The notes under the pieces: model-generated
Seen by the model: only the letters and a program-made list of their open reading frames with translations
Told to the model about the DNA's origin: nothing
Databases searched by the model: none
Part shown: positions 1 to 11,075 of the stretch, in pieces
Layout of the letters: every line of letters starts with the position of its first letter
How positions within the stretch are numbered: position 1 is the stretch's first letter
Made by a program: the position numbers and the translations under genes
Source: Dactylorhiza incarnata
Taxonomy: Eukaryota; Streptophyta; Magnoliopsida; Asparagales; Orchidaceae
Direction: 5' to 3'
Length of the DNA: 64,000 nucleotides
NCBI GenBank assembly: GCA_033032865.1
Contig: JAWHQI010000019.1
Span: 17,526,001-17,590,000, forward strand

Positions 1-716
1 AGGCAGGCCTTGAGCGCGCTGCGTCGCAAGGGCAGATGGACGAGTTGGCAAGCGGAATCAAACAATGCAGGCCTTGGGCGCGCAGCTTCGTTAGGCGGGA
101 TGGAATACGGGCCGCAATGCCACGCTTCGGTAGGCGGATGGACGAGTAGGCTAATGGAATGAGGGTCGCAAGCACCTCGTCGACAAGCACGCCACTTGCA
201 ATTGCTAGTGCGGCACCGGGCACGGTGGTGGAGTGGAAAATGGATGGGGGCGCACCTCATTAACACATATGAACTAAATAATTCCATAAACATGAAATAA
301 ACAATAATACACATAGTTCATAGCATTCATCATCTAAATAGAGAGATTACAAACAACTACAACCACACAAGTAGAAGAAAAAGGCAAGAGATACGACCGA
401 ATCCGGAGTCTCGTTGTAGATTCACGGTAGGAATCGTTGGGTTGTCAATCCACGTCCTAGCTCGGTCCCAACTTCGTCCGGGGTAGAGGAGGGCTGTCAC
501 ACCTCCCAATGGACCCGTCTTCTCCAGCGCTTTACCATCCGGCCATGTCTAATGCGAAGAACTCCTTGCTTGGCGATGAAGATGCGTGGAATCTCCTCCT
601 TGAAGCTCTTGGATGATGGAGGAGGCCTAGGGGGGCGGAGAACCAGCGGAAAGGGGGCGGAACGGCGGAGTCGGGCGGAAAAACGGCGAGCTCTCGACCT
701 AAATCGCGAGCAGGGC

Positions 717-725
717 AATTTATAG
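717..725 (-). promoter_or_regulatory. TATA box of TRG-1 3' LTR
   Basis: The minus strand reads CTATAAATT about 540 bp into the LTR. The same site occurs at 5477, 8692 and 13591. Confidence 0.55.
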
Positions 726-740
726 GCGCTGGAATGAACA

Positions 741-1001
741 GCGCGCACGGTCATTGGCGCACGACCAGTGGTCGTGCGCACTAGCATCCTGTGATCGTGC
801 GCCGGACTGGACGGAGCCCGAAAGGGAAGAAAATTATAAAATACAATGTTCGCAGGACCAGTGGCGCACGACCAGTGGTCGTGCGCGCTATCGTAAGTGG
901 TCGTGCGATAAGGGAGGCAGAACTCAGTTTTCAGGGGTTAAGTGCGCACGATCAGTGGCGCACGACCAGTGGTCGTGCGCGATAGAGCCAGTAATCGTGC
1001 G
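741..1001. repeat. Hairpin cluster in TRG-1 3' LTR
   Basis: Repeated near-palindromes with 10-bp arms GCGCACGACC / GGTCGTGCGC around a 3-nt centre (AGT), plus half-sites such as GTGATCGTGCGC. It lies just upstream of the TATA box on the minus strand, so probably in U3. Confidence 0.8.
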
Positions 1002-1265
1002 CAGTGTTCCTATACAGATTTGTACTGGGAACACCTGCACGACTCCTGCTCCAGCATATAACACTAATCAAACCACTGAAAGTGACACTTAACCATGCAT
1101 GAAAACTAATAATGAAGATAAACAAGAAATAACACCAAAACGGGCCTAGAAGTGCACAAAGCATGGAATAACAAATATGAGCGAAAACATGCCTAAAGTG
1201 TAGTGCATAGACTAGAAAATCGTCCCAGATGAGTCCATAAATGTGTATATATTTGGTACTCATCA

Positions 1266-1282
1266 GTCCCCCAGACTTACCT
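1266..1282 (-). other. TRG-1 polypurine tract
   Basis: The minus strand reads AGGTAAGTCTGGGGGAC immediately before the 3' LTR start TGATGAG. The motif AAGTCTGGGG recurs at the same place in TRG-2 and TRG-3. Confidence 0.7.
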
Positions 1283-3013
1283 GTTTGCACGACCCGAGCA
1301 AACAAATTCCTCAAGCGGCTGAGAAAAATACATAGCTGGCATAGAAATTGTAAAGCGGAGTATCATGCGAAGTCGCATGCTCATGCGCGTAGAAATACAG
1401 TAGACAAAATTTCTAATTGTACATATTAGTTTATACTTTTCTAGGAGCGTATTTATATATTACATTTACTCAAAAGTTGAATCACGGTGAATCATAAGGT
1501 CGCACATAGGAAGAAAGTAGACTGAACGATGAGGCGAGCATTGCCAAAGGTCGGGGCTCAGGACAACTCCATTGAAATCCATCAATGTCGGTGACCATAA
1601 GCTTGCCCGTTCGCACTCTCTCCACGGCACTGGTATGACTCAAATGCGTGAATCAATAGGACTTTAGGTTTTAGATGAGGCTTGGGTTTAGGTGAGGATA
1701 AACAAAGATAAAAACGACGGCTCAAGAACTAAACCCAAATAAGCTTATGCAGAAAGTATTCTCGTTCACCACACAAACACACGGGTACATCACACCCCGA
1801 GACTTGGACTTAACAACATGGGTGTGTGCACCGCCTACTCCCAAACATATGTTTTTACACAGACTTTTCATTAAAGCTCATATCTTTTCTTTTCACTTCT
1901 TTTCTTTCTCTCATTTTCTTCTTTTGTTTTCTTATCATTTTCAGCAACTGAACAATAAAACACATCCACATCTTCACAAACATATCAGCAAATCAACAAC
2001 CCAACTCAAGAAAATAATAAACAGCTAAAGCTCAGATTTGGGTGTGCGACTAGGATTGGCATTTAGGCTTTGGTGAGACAATAGTGGGGCTGAATCAAAG
2101 AAAGTGTAGGCACAACTGGGCTAACGAGGATAAAGCGATAGGAGTGGGCACAAAGGCTCAACCGGGCCAAAATGATGGCCTATATCACACTCACGCAATT
2201 GACTAACCGTATACCCATGCTTCAAGAATCGCTTGGGGCAAGTTCTAGCCACCGAGAAAGATAATCCTTTCTCCCGACTCAGGCAATACGAGGCTAACGA
2301 GCATCTACACACATTCCTATGCTACCGTTTGATTCACACCGGCTTCACCAATTAAGTAGAGTAGACAATATTTACGCTAATAGAAAAAAATATAAACTAA
2401 AAGCATAAAAAGAAATTGAATCTACACGATTTTCTAAACGCGACATGAGCACTCGACTAGGAGCACTACCGGAGTCAACATTTTACTCCGCCTCATAATC
2501 CTAAGCCAGCACAGTGATTTTCCAAATCACACGAAAAGAAATGAGTTCGGCTCAAGACGTGCCAACAGCTAAGTGCACGCTCGAGTGGGTGTAGTGGTGT
2601 GCAAGGCAATTGAACATAACTAAATAATTGAAATTAAAATACTCCTAGTATGCAAATGCAATAGTGCACGTGCGTGGGCACACAGAACTACTCTCCCCCA
2701 GACTTAAGCTAAACAACCCACACAATATATGACATGAAAATCAAAATAGGGCTAGGGAAAGAGAGTACCCAATGCTCAGAAATGAGCATACCAGAAGATT
2801 GGCGTGTAAGCTAAAATGAACCGCAGCATCCGCCATCCAGAAAAGATACCTGCAGGGGTCAGCTCCGCAGAAACAAAAGAAAATAGAAAACTGAAAAAAA
2901 AGAGAATACTACTAACTAAACTAAACAAGATGAAGTTAGAAATGCAGGAAAAGGTAATATAACTACTGGGGTTATTGTCATCCCAGATCGACTTATTCAA
3001 AACTTTATAATAT
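1283..3013 (-). other. TRG-1 non-coding 3' interior with conserved blocks
   Basis: No credible ORF. It aligns in blocks with 9353-11075 (TRG-2) and with 20665-21613 plus 32619-33359 (TRG-3). Visible features are a purine-rich stretch on the minus strand (about 1880-1945), internal polypurine-tract-like motifs at 1791-1810 and 2691-2710, and a conserved stretch around 2120-2310. Confidence 0.7.
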
Positions 3014-4255
3014 CTAGCTAATGGGAGTATGGAAGGAGAAGTGGACAGGTAACTTGCCCAATATCCGTGTCGGTAGCGGGTACCTATACGGAGAAAGAAC
3101 GGTCACGCCTCTACCCAAATATAAATAAAACCTGCCCATCACAGGTAGAGGGAGAAGAAAGTAAGAAGAGGAGGAGGCCTGGTCCTCACTCATCTCACCG
3201 AAACTATCCTTGCCCAGCAAGTTATCATCCACAGCAGGTCCGCAGGAGGAGAAGGCAACGAATGAGGCTTCCTTAATGGAGGAGGAATCAACCTCCTCGC
3301 ATAAAAGGACACACTCATCATTGACTTGAGCACAAAGCTCCAAGTCCTCCTGAAGTACCTGTGAAGATTCAACCTGCACAGGCTCGGGTGAAGAGGGGGG
3401 ATCGAGAAATAAACAAGATAAAGAACATAAATAATCAAAAATCGGGGGAGTGCTCCTGGTCTCACTCCCATCAGGTTGGGGAAGTAAAATAATGTTGGCA
3501 TTGTCATCAATGCCGCAAGGTTCAGCGGGATCGACAGTGGCCATGCCCAAGATTTGGACTTCCTCCACCGGTGTTGAGGAAAGCTCCTCTTCACCTAGAA
3601 GGTTGTCCTCCTTCATAGGAATAGGCACAACACATAGATCGCCAGCCTCATCCTGCGACACATCCTCAACAATGTCGTCAGAGACGAGAGTAGTATGCAC
3701 AACAGGGGGAGGAATAGTGCTTGGATAAATGTCAAGCACTGATTCCTCACAAAGAATCGAATCCACTAGGGGTGGTGGATGCACTGGGAGAATAGGCTCA
3801 GCAATGTCGGTGCATAGATCAGCCGCACATCCGGTGACCGTATCCATGCCATTCCCTTCAAGATGTGAAGGTGACAAAGACACATAACCGGATGTTGAAG
3901 GTGTGCCGCCAGAGTTAGGAGTTGGGACGATCCGGATATCCGGCTCGTCATCCTCATCCAATTGGCGAAGATAAGCAGCACAATCCTTCAGGGCATGATC
4001 TGTGCTCCGACAAAACTGGCACTGCCTAGCAGGCTTCTTTGGCACAGCGGGTGCTGAAGCCAAAAAGAAGTAAGACGGTAAAGGCTCAGCAGAGTAGCCA
4101 TAAGACTTACGCGCACCATATGGAGTATCAGACGAAGTCGGTGCTCCATATGCTGGGCTATAAGAATTATGCCTACTATTCTCCGTAGGGCATTCATCAC
4201 TAGAGTGGGAGGTAGCTCCACACCAACGGCAACGGAAATTAAGATGTGCCCACAT
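3014..4255 (-). CDS. TRG-1 gag-like zinc-knuckle protein (413 aa)
   Basis: This is a single uninterrupted frame. I chose the start at 4255 (MWAHLNFRC) because the homologue in TRG-3 begins at the equivalent Met (MFSYLNIRC). An in-frame upstream Met at 4384 adds 43 hydrophobic residues that are not conserved. Two CCHC knuckles (C-X2-C-X4-H-X4-C) are visible: CRWCGATSHSSDEC near residues 9-22 and CQFCRSTDHALKDC near residues 78-91. The middle is acidic and rich in Pro and Ser. The last third is the conserved family block ending YLYLGRGVTVLSPYRYPLP and a short tail. CCHC knuckles in retroelement Gag proteins bind RNA, so packaging of the element's own RNA is a reasonable guess. The capsid fold is not recognisable, and the C-terminal block matches nothing I know. 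Confidence 0.7.
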   Translation of the reverse strand: MWAHLNFRCRWCGATSHSSDECPTENSRHNSYSPAYGAPTSSDTPYGARKSYGYSAEPLPSYFFLASAPAVPKKPARQCQFCRSTDHALKDCAAYLRQLDEDDEPDIRIVPTPNSGGTPSTSGYVSLSPSHLEGNGMDTVTGCAADLCTDIAEPILPVHPPPLVDSILCEESVLDIYPSTIPPPVVHTTLVSDDIVEDVSQDEAGDLCVVPIPMKEDNLLGEEELSSTPVEEVQILGMATVDPAEPCGIDDNANIILLPQPDGSETRSTPPIFDYLCSLSCLFLDPPSSPEPVQVESSQVLQEDLELCAQVNDECVLLCEEVDSSSIKEASFVAFSSCGPAVDDNLLGKDSFGEMSEDQASSSSYFLLPLPVMGRFYLYLGRGVTVLSPYRYPLPTRILGKLPVHFSFHTPIS

Positions 4256-4447
4256 AGTGCGAAGATAAAACGATTCAAAAATAAAAATGCTATTGTGCAA
4301 AATACTACACCTAACAAAACTTACTAAAGCAACCGAATTAAAACAGGAAAATGGAATAAAAAGAAATAAGACAAAGAAATGCAATTTACAAATGGAAGGG
4401 CTTCTATCTCCGGTTCTCCCTCTCCAGAAAACTCACACAACTGTGTT

Positions 4448-4464
4448 CCCCGGCAACGGCGCCA
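4448..4464 (-). other. TRG-1 primer binding site (tRNA-Asp type)
   Basis: The minus strand reads TGGCGCCGTTGCCGGGG, six bases after the LTR end. This is the primer site seen in the Athila-like element at 23930 and is known as complementary to the 3' end of plant tRNA-Asp. Confidence 0.85.
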
Positions 4465-5476
4465 AAAACTTGATGGCGCAAATCTCACACACCGCTATAG
4501 GCGGCAGCTCGACTGCGACACAAAACGGCAGTGTACCGATCGTTCAAGTAATAAAAAATGAGGAGTAATCCCCGAGTATCGAATCTCGAAGGAACACAGT
4601 AAGGTGGAGTTAAGTTTCGAAGAATGACTTGAGATCGAAGTCCTGCGGTAGGTGGAATGCGGACGAAAGGTGGTTTGGGTTTTGTAAATAAAAGAAAACA
4701 ACTACAACTACTCCTATGCAATGCCGCTATGCAATGCTTCGATTGGCGGGATGGAGACTAGGCAGGCCTTGAGCGCGCTGCGTCGCAAGGGCGGATGGAC
4801 GAGTAGGCAAGCGGAATCGAACAATGCAGGCCTTGGGCGCGCTGCTTCGTTAGGCGGGATGGAATACGGGCCGCAATGCCACGCTTCGGTAGGCGGATTG
4901 ACGAGTAGGCTAATTGAATGAGGGTCGCAAGCACCTCGTCGACAAGCACGCCACTAGCAATTGCTAGTGCGGCACTGGGCACGGTGGTGGAGTGGAAAAT
5001 GGATGGGGGCGCACCTCATTAACACATATGAACTAAATAATTCCATAAACATGAAATAAAAAATAATACACATAGTTCATAGCATTCATCATCTAAATAT
5101 AGAGATTACAAACAACTACAACCACACAAGTAGAAGAAAAAGGCAAGAGATACGACCGAATCCGGAGTCTCGTTGTAGATTCACGGTAGGAATCGTTGGG
5201 TTGTCAATCCACGTCCTAGCTCGGTCCCAACTGCGTCCGGGGTAGAGGAGGGCTGTCACACCTCCCAATGGACCCGTCTTCTCCTGCGCTTTACCATCCG
5301 GCCATGTCTAATGCGAAGAACTCCTTGCTTTGCGATGAAGATGCGTGGAATCTCCTCCTTGAAGCTCTTGGATGATGGAGGAGGCCTAGGGGGGAGGAGA
5401 ACCAGCGGAAAGGGGGCGGAACGACGGAGTCGGGCGGAAAAAACGGCGAGCTCTCGACCTAAATCGCGAGCAGGGC

Positions 5477-5485
5477 AATTTATAG
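5477..5485 (-). promoter_or_regulatory. TATA box of TRG-1 5' LTR
   Basis: The minus strand reads CTATAAATT at the same LTR position as in the other TRG LTRs. Transcription would start some 25-35 bp downstream (lower coordinates). Confidence 0.6.
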
Positions 5486-5500
5486 GCGCTGGAATGAACA

Positions 5501-5762
5501 GCGCGCACGGTCATTGGCGCACGACCAGTGGTCATGCGCACTAGCATCCTGTGATCGTGCGCCTGACTGGACGGAGCCTGAAAGGGAAGAAAATTATAAA
5601 ATACAATGTTCGCACGACCAGTGGCGCACGACCAGTGGTCGTGCGCGCTATCGTAAGTGGTCGTGCGATAAGGGAGGCAGAACTCAGTTTTTAGGCGTTA
5701 AGTGCGCACGATCAGTGGCGCACGACCAGTGGTCGTGCGCGATAGAGCCAGTGATCGTGCGC
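5501..5762. repeat. Hairpin cluster in TRG-1 5' LTR
   Basis: Same arrangement as 741-1001, with one arm changed (GGTCATGCGC near 5531). Confidence 0.8.
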
Positions 5763-6025
5763 AGTGTTCCTGTACAGATTTGTACCGGGAACACCTGCAC
5801 GACTCCTGCTCCAGCATACAACACTAATCAAACCACTGAAAGTGACACTTAACCATGCATGAAAACTAATAATGAAGATAAACAAGAAATAACACCAAAA
5901 CAGGCCTAGAAGTGCACAGAGCATGGAATAACAAATATGAGCGAAAACATGCCTAAAGTGTAGTGCATAGACTAGAAAATCGGCCCAGATGAGTCCATAA
6001 ATGTGTATATATTTGGGACTCATCA

Positions 6026-6648
6026 CCTTCTCCCCGGGGCACTGACACCCCCGCCATCTGCCTTGCTAGGCTCTCCTGCGACGCAAGCAGATTCTCCAGC
6101 TCCACTAGAGACGGTTGATTTCCCCAACCCTGCACCGATGTCACAAAGCCCACATACTCCTTCCGTAAGCCGCAGATGATGTGCATCTTCAGCTTTGCCT
6201 CAGAAATTGGCTCATCATGATCCTGTGCTGAAATCTCAGCGCATAAGTTCTTCATCTTCAAGAAGAACGTAGAGATAGAAAGATCTCCCTGAGCCGACCA
6301 AGCCAGCTCATTTTCCAGGAACTATAGCCTCGTTAAATTCTTCTTATTAAGCAGCCCGTCCAGGTCTCTCCAGATCTCGACAGCTGATCCACACCCTAAG
6401 ATGTGATCGAATAGGTCAGGTGATATTTCCCTTTTCAGAGTGAAATCTGCTTTCGCATTAATCCTTCTCCAATTCCTTACCTCATGACCATTATCCCAAG
6501 TTAGGACAACTTCCTGCATACTATCTCCTACAACAACCTCCTAGAGGTCCTCGCCTAGAAGATAACTCTGCATGCACAACTTCCACTTCTTAAAGTTAGT
6601 CGACGTGAGCATCTTAATTCCAAGACCTCTTGCAAAACCTGCTTCCAT
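6026..6648 (-). pseudogene. gag: C1 copia gag (UBN2-type) fragment
   Basis: Reading from an ATG at 6648, one frame runs to the TRG-1 junction with only two nonsense codons (after QSYLLGEDL, and TAG at 6322-6324). Residues such as NFKKWKLCMQSYL, IWRDLDGLL and MHIICGLRKEY are the landmarks of copia Gag proteins of the Retrotran_gag_2/UBN2 type, which form the particle shell. The zinc knuckle and all of pol are missing because TRG-1 is inserted here. The frame runs for some distance into the TRG-1 LTR by chance. Confidence 0.75.
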
Positions 6649-6721
6649 GGCTCTACCACTGGTTCCTTCTTCACAAAGGCGATGACAACTTTGTGTTGTT
6701 CACTGCTCTATCCACTCCAAC

Positions 6722-6736
6722 CTCGCTTTAATAACA
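6722..6736 (-). other. C1 primer binding site (decayed tRNA-Met type)
   Basis: The minus strand reads TGTTATTAAAGCGAG against the usual copia TGGTATCAGAGC, directly after the LTR terminus. Confidence 0.55.
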
Positions 6737-7284
6737 TGTGAAATTTTACGTAGATCTAGGAGTGAGCAGGAATTATACAACTCAAAGTTACAGCCAATAA
6801 CCAGAAGCACATAAAGCAAAGCAATCTTTATTGATAACAACAGAGATCTTCATTACAGAGCGAGGTATACACGGCGAGACATCATTTCGCCAGAACACAA
6901 AACCAAAAAGGAAAAATACAATGCTGAAGAAAGATAACTGGAAGTCTGAACACAGAAGCTGCCTAACCGCGTGGCCTGGGTGTTCGCGCGACTAGAAAAG
7001 GATACCGCGCGATAAGAATGCCGACGACTTGAACAACTCCACTGAAGCCGCGACCTCCCGAACTAAACTGATTCTCCCGAACTCCAGCAACCCAGACTGT
7101 AAGCCGCGAGACCGCTTGGACACTTTAGAAGAAGAGGTGACCGTTGATGTCCGCACTATCCGCAGATCTGCACAAAGGAAATTCAATTGGCAAACCGGGC
7201 GGTCACAAAAAAATAGAGACCACAAGCTCTAGGGGCGAGTTCAGCTTACACTTGGTGCGATAATTTTGCTGCTACAGTGACTAC

Positions 7285-7293
7285 TATTTATAG
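7285..7293 (-). promoter_or_regulatory. TATA box of the C1 LTR
   Basis: The minus strand reads CTATAAATA. TRG-2 has since inserted upstream of it, separating it from the rest of U3. Confidence 0.55.
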
Positions 7294-7626
7294 GCGTGCG
7301 ACCAGATCCAGTCACCACCCTATGAGATAGAGTCACCTCCCTGACCGCGTGACCAAGACCGGTCAACCCGCGTGGTCAGCAGAAGATCGCTCTGTGCTTT
7401 GAGAGCACGCCGACTTCAAGCCTGACCAGGAGATCGCCACTCCTCCAAGAAGACGCGCGATCATGACAACCCGCACGGTCTTGACGCCCACCACTAGTGT
7501 TCGCCTATACAAGACCTCCTCCAAAAAACGCGAACACAGCCAAGTCGACTATGGCAACAGCCCGCCAAGTCGACCAACACCAGTGTCGACATACACCAGC
7601 AGATCGCCAAAGGACCAGCTTATGCG

Positions 7627-7631
7627 AACAC
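7627..7631. repeat. TRG-2 target site duplication, left
   Basis: AACAC, matching 14238-14242. Confidence 0.9.
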
Positions 7632-8691
7632 TGATGGCGCAAATCTCACACACCGCTATAGGTGGTAGCTCGACTGCGACACGAAACGGCAGTGTACCGA
7701 TCGTTCAAGTAATATAAAATGGGAATGAACCCCCAAGTATCGATCTCAAAGGAACACAGTAAGGTGGAGTTTATTATCGAGGAAGGACTTGAGATTGAAG
7801 TCCTTAAATCGGATGGAATGCGGGGGAGTTGGGTTGGCTTTTGGAAAATAAAATAAAAGCTATCAACTACTCCTATGCAATGCCGCTATGCAATGCTTCG
7901 CTTGGCGGGATGGAGACTAGGCAGGCCTTGAGCGCGCTGCGTCGAAAGGGCGGATGGACGAGTAGGCAAGCGGAATCGAACTGTGCATGCCTTGAGCGCA
8001 CTGCTTCGTTAGGCGGGATGGAATACACGGGCCGCGATGCCACGCTTCGGTAGGCGGATGGACGAGTAGGCTAACGGAATGAGGGTCGCAAGCACCTCTT
8101 CGACAAGCACGCCACTAGCAATTGCTAGTGCGGCAAACGAACGCGGTGGTGAAGTGGAAAATGGATGGTGGCGCTCCTCATAAACACATAGACCACAAAA
8201 GCATTTCACACAAACATGAAATCTATATAAATAGAAGCAAGTCTAAGTGCAACTTCATCAAAATATATAGATCTAGCTATTACAACAATCAATAAGAGAA
8301 GAATAAAGCAAGAAATCGACCGAATCCGAAGGCTCGTTGTAGATTCACGGTTGGAATCGCCGGGTTGTCAATCCGCGTCCAAGCTCAGTCCGCAACTACG
8401 TCCGGGGTAGAGAGAGCTGTCACGACTCTCCAATGGACCCGTCCTCTTCGTGTCACGATATGGTAGAGGTTGCAAACTTCCTCTTGCTCGATGGAGATGG
8501 CGGCTAGATCTTCCTTTGGAGCTCTTGGATGAAGGAGGAGGCCGAGAGGACACTCCGGCTCAAGATTGGCGTGAAGAACAAGCCCGGAGCACCTCTAGAT
8601 GGTGGGCGGCGATGGAGGGGCGAAGTCGGACGAACTGGAGCAGAAAACGGCGGAATACGGCGGTCTCCCTGACCTAAATCGCGAGCAGCGG

Positions 8692-8700
8692 AATTTATAG
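8692..8700 (-). promoter_or_regulatory. TATA box of TRG-2 3' LTR
   Basis: CTATAAATT on the minus strand at the family-conserved position. Confidence 0.55.
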
Positions 8701-8716
8701 GCGCTGGAATTAAACA

Positions 8717-9078
8717 GTGCGCACGGTCATTGGCGCACGACCAGTGGTCGTGCGCACTAGAATTCGGTGATCGTGCGCTCTGCCTGGACGGAACCTACAA
8801 AGACAGAAATTATAAAATAACATGTTCGCACGACCAGTGGCGCACGACCGGTGGTCGTGCGCACTATCGTAGGTGGTCGTGCGCACTAGCCGAAACAGAA
8901 CTCATAAAATTGATGATAAGTGCGCACGAACAGTGGCGCACGACCGGTGGTCGTGCGCACTATCGTAGATGGTCGTGCGCACTGCACCAAACAGAACTCA
9001 TAAAAAAGGGTTAAGTGCACACGATCAGTGGCGCATGACCAGTGGTCGTGCGCAATAGAACCGGTGATCGTGCGCAGT
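8717..9078. repeat. Hairpin cluster in TRG-2 3' LTR
   Basis: Several copies of GCGCACGACC-N3-GGTCGTGCGC with centres AGT or GGT. An approximately 100-bp unit (hairpin, ACTATCGTAG(A/G)TGGTCGTGCGC, then a spacer) is duplicated, so the cluster is longer than in TRG-1. Confidence 0.85.
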
Positions 9079-9338
9079 GTTCCTGTGCAGAATTGCACCG
9101 GAAACACCTGCACGACACCTGTCCCAGCGTACGACACCAGTCTAGCCCCTGAAAGTGGGACTTAACATCGCAAGAAAACTAATAACAAAGAAAGATACGA
9201 AATAACACCAAAATGGGCCAAGACGTGCACATAGCAAGTGATAACAAATATAAGCTAAAACAAAGCTAAAGTGCAGTGGAATGACTAGATAAACGGCCCA
9301 GATGAGTCCATATATGTGTATATAATCGGGACTCATCA

Positions 9339-9352
9339 CACCCCCAGACTTA
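9339..9352 (-). other. TRG-2 polypurine tract
   Basis: The minus strand reads AAGTCTGGGGGTG directly before the LTR start. Confidence 0.75.
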
Positions 9353-11075
9353 CCTGTTTGCGCGTCCCGAGCAAACAAATTCTAAGCGAACTAGGAAAGA
9401 ACAGTAGATGGCTTAAAACTACAATACAGAGTACCATGCGAAGTCGCATGCTCACGTGCATAAGAAAAATAGTAGAAAAGATTTCTGATTATAAAAACAG
9501 TTTATATATTTCTAAAAGAGTAAAAACATATTACAACTACTCAAAATGGTGAAAAGCGGTGAATCGTTCGGTCATGCATACGGAGAAAGTAAACTAAACG
9601 CTGAGATGAGCATTGCTCAAGATTGGGATGCCGGACGAACTCCACCGAAATCCATCGGTGTCGGTGACCATAGGCTTGCCCGGTCACATTCTCTCCACGG
9701 CACTGGTTTGACTCAAATGCGTGAATCAATAGGACTTTAGGTTTTAAATGAGGCTTGGGTTTAGGTGAGGAAAAACAAAGATAAAAACGACGGCTAAAGC
9801 ACTAAACCCAAATGAGCTAATGCAGGAAACTATCCTCATTCACCACACAAACACGTGGGTACACAACACCGCCAGACTTGGACTTAACAGCATGGGTGCG
9901 TGCACCGCCTACTCCCAAACATAAATCTATACATAAAGATTTTCAATTAAACACTCCTTCTCTTTCCTTTCTTTTTAACTTCTTTTCTTTTTCTCATTTT
10001 TTTTCTTTTCTTATCATTTTCAGCAAATAAACAAAAGGACACATCCACATCTTCACAAACATATTACCACATCAACAACCCAACTCATGAAAATAATAAA
10101 CAGCTAAAGCTCAGATTTGGGTGTGCGACTAGGATTGGCTTTTGGGCTTTGGTGAAATAAAAGTGGGGCTGAATCAAAGAACGGGTAGGCACAACTGGGC
10201 TAGCGAGGATATAGCGGTAGGGATAGGCACAAAGGCTCAACCGGGCCAAAATGATGGCCTATATCACATTCACACAATTGACTAACCGTATACCCATGCT
10301 TCAAGAATCGCTTGGGGCAAGTTCTAGCCACCGAGAAAGATTCTCCTTTCTCCCGACTCAAGCAATACGAATCTAGCGATCGTATACACACATCCCTATG
10401 CTACCGTTTGATTCACACCGGATTCACCATTTGAGTAGAGTAAACAACATTTACACTAATAGAGAAAAATATAAAACCATAGTATAAAAAGAAATCTAAT
10501 CTACACAAATCTCTATGCAACCGAGCACTCGACTAGGAGCACTACTAGAGTCAACATTTTACTCTGCTACATAGTCCTAAGCCATCACCTAGATTTTCCC
10601 ACATAAGCAGAAGAATTAAATTCACTACAGAGCAAGCACACAGATGAGTACGCGCTCAAGTGGGTGATGTGGTGTGCAATGAAAATAAACAAAACATTTT
10701 AAATGAAATCTTCTAGCATGCAGTGCAATAGTGCACGTGAGCGGGTAAACAAAACTACTCTCCCCCAGACTTAAACTAAACAATCCGCATAATATATGAC
10801 AGGAAAATCAGAAAAAGCTAGGGAAAGAGAGTACCCAGTGCTCAGAAATGAGCACACCAGAAGATTGGCGTTTAAGCCACGACTAAGCTGCAGCATCCGC
10901 CATCCAGAAGAAATACCTGCAGGGGTCAGCTCCGCAAAACAAAAGAAACAGAAAAAGATAAACTACAATACTACAGCTAACTAAACAGGATTGAATAAAA
11001 TAAAATGCATGAAAAGTAAGATAACTACTGGGGTTATTGTCATCCCAGCACGACTTATTCAGATTTTGTACAGTT
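9353..11075 (-). other. TRG-2 non-coding 3' interior
   Basis: No ORF of note. It holds a purine-rich run on the minus strand (about 9958-10020), polypurine-tract-like motifs (9861-9880 and 10757-10775), a block around 10200-10400 nearly identical to 2120-2310, and a conserved stretch just below the ORF stop (about 10880-11050). Confidence 0.7.

Larger units (their letters stand above)
1..1265 (-). repeat. TRG-1 3' LTR, partial
   Basis: Base 1 aligns with base 4760 of the 5' LTR and the two run in parallel to their ends (1265 and 6025) with scattered substitutions and about one indel. The terminus on the minus strand is TGATGAGTACC. The remaining part of the LTR is beyond the window edge. Confidence 0.9.
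1..6025 (-). mobile_element. TRG-1: non-autonomous LTR retrotransposon with a gag-like ORF only (3' end cut by window)
   Basis: Read on the minus strand, the element runs 5' LTR (6025-4471), tRNA-Asp-type primer site, one zinc-knuckle ORF, a 1.7-kb non-coding stretch, polypurine tract and 3' LTR (1265 to beyond position 1). No protease, reverse transcriptase, RNase H or integrase is present in the 3.2-kb interior. Two further copies (TRG-2 at 7632-14237, TRG-3 at 18980-35852) have the same plan, which defines the family. It sits inside the gag of copia element C1; the flank at 6026 starts CCTTC, and the matching duplication lies left of the window. Such elements are known as TR-GAG type; mobilisation in trans by an Athila-like element is inferred from the primer site. 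Confidence 0.85.
4471..6025 (-). repeat. TRG-1 5' LTR
   Basis: It is 1,555 bp long and starts TGATGAGTCCC and ends GCGCCATCA on the minus strand (TG..CA ends). It joins directly to the primer site at 4464-4448. It contains a TATA box (5477-5485), a cluster of short hairpins (5501-5762) and, near the U5 end (about 4730-4920), several imperfect copies of a GGCGGATGGACGAGTAGGC motif. Confidence 0.9.
6737..7631 (-). repeat. C1 5' LTR, promoter-distal part
   Basis: It begins TGTGAAATTTTAC on the plus strand next to the primer site and runs to the TRG-2 insertion. Together with 14243-14581 it makes an LTR of about 1.23 kb. It has many CCGCG(C/T)GGTC-like motifs, which continue on the other side of TRG-2. 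Confidence 0.75.
7632..9338 (-). repeat. TRG-2 3' LTR
   Basis: 1,707 bp; the minus strand starts TGATGAGTCCCG and ends CGCCATCA. It has a TATA box at 8692-8700 and hairpins at 8717-9078. The first bases (minus strand) contain an inverted repeat GATGAGTCC / GGACTCATC (9337-9329 and 9309-9301). Confidence 0.92.

Noticed and set aside
741..1001. CRISPR-like look of the repeated palindromic GCGCACGACC units
   Set aside because: They lie in LTRs of retrotransposons, spacing is irregular, spacers are not unique and no cas-like genes exist.
754..1092. Open frames across the TRG LTR hairpins (also 5514-5852, 8730-9014, 13629-13913)
   Set aside because: Translation of hairpin repeats; no conservation of a protein beyond DNA identity between LTRs.
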